From: Mannheimia sp041807705
Lineage (GTDB): Bacteria; Pseudomonadota; Gammaproteobacteria; Enterobacterales; Pasteurellaceae
Length of the DNA stretch: 64,000 nucleotides
Assembly (NCBI RefSeq): GCF_041807705.1
Contig: NZ_JBGTYY010000004.1
Span: forward strand, 62,001-126,000
Direction of reading: 5' to 3'
Notes under the pieces: model-generated
What the model saw: the letters and a program-made list of their open reading frames with translations, nothing else
Database searches by the model: none
Told to the model about the DNA's origin: nothing
In this document: piece after piece, positions 63,003 through 64,000 of the stretch
Numbering within the stretch: position 1 is the stretch's first letter
Layout: each line of letters opens with the position of its first letter
Position numbers and translations under genes: made by a program

Positions 63003-64000
63003 ATGAGTAATCTTGACGCTCTTTTTAAGAGTTTCTTAGGGAAAAGCCCTGAATGGTACAAACTCTGTATTTTGGCATTTTTAATTATTAATCCTCTTAT
63101 TTATTTCTTTATTAGTCCTTTTGTTGCAGGTTGGTTCTTAGTTGCTGAATTTATTTTTACCCTTGCAATGGCGTTGAAATGTTACCCGTTACAACCTGGT
63201 GGTCTACTGGCTATTGAGGCAGTTATCATCGGTATGACCAGCCCGAAACACATAAAACACGAAATTATTGCTAATTTTGATGTCATTTTGCTCTTGATGT
63301 TTATGGTGGCAGGTATTTATTTTATGAAGCAACTTCTGCTTTATATTTTTACCAAACTCCTCGTTGCTATCCACTCTAAAAAAATTCTCTCCCTTTCTTT
63401 CTGTTTAAGCGCCGCATTTTTATCTGCATTTCTTGATGCCTTAACGGTTATTGCAGTTATTATTAGCGTGGGAACAGGCTTTTATGGGGTATATCACAAA
63501 GTTGCTTCAGGCAATAGTTTTGATGATTCAACCGATATTACCAATGATGAAAAAATTCTGACTAACAAAGAAATTTTAGAGCAATTTCGTGGTTTCTTAA
63601 GAAGTTTATTAATGCACGCAGGTGTAGGTTCTGCCTTAGGTGGCGTGATGACGATGGTAGGGGAGCCACAGAACTTAATTATTGCTTCACAAGCTGAATG
63701 GGGCTTTATTGAATTCTTATTACGAGTTCTACCTGTTAGCTTTCCTGTATTAATTTGCGGTATTGCAACTTGTTTTATTGTTGAAAAGTACAAGTTATTC
63801 GGGTATGGCGATAGATTACCTCGCCGCGTGTGGGTTGTACTTGCTCGCTATAATCAATTAAAAGAGCAGAAAATGACGAAGCAAGATAAGCTAAAAATGA
63901 TTGTGCAAGCCATTGCAGGCGTTTGGCTCATCATCGGTTTAGCATTGCACCTTGCTGATGTAGGGATTATCGGTTTAACTATTATCATCATCTGTACTGC
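63003..64000 (+). CDS. nhaB: Na+/H+ antiporter NhaB (3' end outside window)
   Basis: 332 codons visible, open to the right edge. Starts ATG 63003, then FLGKSPEWYKL...NPLIYFFISPFVAGWFLVAEFIFTLAMALKCYPL, closely like E. coli NhaB; FLSAFLDALTVIAVII and GGVMTMVGEPQNLII are conserved transport regions. Multi-helix inner-membrane sodium/proton exchanger. Confidence 0.94.
   Translation, partial: MSNLDALFKSFLGKSPEWYKLCILAFLIINPLIYFFISPFVAGWFLVAEFIFTLAMALKCYPLQPGGLLAIEAVIIGMTSPKHIKHEIIANFDVILLLMFMVAGIYFMKQLLLYIFTKLLVAIHSKKILSLSFCLSAAFLSAFLDALTVIAVIISVGTGFYGVYHKVASGNSFDDSTDITNDEKILTNKEILEQFRGFLRSLLMHAGVGSALGGVMTMVGEPQNLIIASQAEWGFIEFLLRVLPVSFPVLICGIATCFIVEKYKLFGYGDRLPRRVWVVLARYNQLKEQKMTKQDKLKMIVQAIAGVWLIIGLALHLADVGIIGLTIIIICT

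Overview
The window reads as a chromosomal segment of a Pasteurellaceae bacterium of the Actinobacillus/Mannheimia branch. The strongest pointer is the uptake signal sequence ACAAGCGGT(C) (or its complement), which I see roughly 30 times by eye, in genes and between them, often followed by AT-rich TTTGCAAAA-like text. Low GC, short intergenic gaps, a PAS-less short ArcB, a fructose PTS FruB with two HPr domains and an LgtF-type glycosyltransferase fit the same group. A Mannheimia-like species is my best guess; no rRNA or species marker is present.

Layout: 1-3.9 kb holds the Fe-S assembly operon iscR-iscS-iscU-iscA-hscB on the minus strand, with a DUF2625 gene following hscB and an IscR-type operator in front of iscR. 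4-15.5 kb holds fadL (with a FadR-like operator), ogt, arcB, a secreted tannase-like hydrolase, a DMT transporter, an alpha/beta hydrolase, a YbaK-like deacylase, smrB, prmB, a secreted-protein gene broken by an amber codon in its signal peptide, and mltA. 15.6-22.2 kb holds tRNA-fMet, xseA, tRNA-Leu with a tRNA-Leu-like remnant in front of it, cvpA-purF under a perfect PurR box, rnhA and argG. 22.2-30.7 kb holds an M23 peptidase, two LPS-type glycosyltransferases, yhbY, pgpB-nagK, a MOSC protein, xseB-ispA, a YafJ-type amidotransferase and znuB. 30.7-42.3 kb holds rarA, mreBCD, argO, udk-dcd, a DUF1328 gene, pntAB, trmJ and a two-gene HipA-like kinase/DUF3037 module. 42.4-56.6 kb is carbohydrate metabolism: the glycogen operon glgB-X-C-A-P on the minus strand, divergent from fruB-K-A. 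The intergenic region between them carries two CRP-like sites and two near-identical palindromic operators. 56.7-64 kb holds a RelE-like/XRE toxin-antitoxin pair, a frameshifted rarD, lemA with two TPM-domain genes, a lipoprotein, phoH, fadR and the start of nhaB.

Most of the window is core metabolism and housekeeping. Regulatory links can be read directly: IscR over isc, PurR over cvpA-purF and perhaps argG, FadR (encoded at 62 kb) over fadL at 4 kb, and CRP plus a local repressor over fru and possibly glg. The less-described material is the HipA-like kinase/DUF3037 pair, two dispersed palindromic repeat families, inverted pairs of uptake signals that act as stem-loops, the amber-interrupted secreted protein, and the DnaA-box pair plus tRNA remnant near 17.5 kb.
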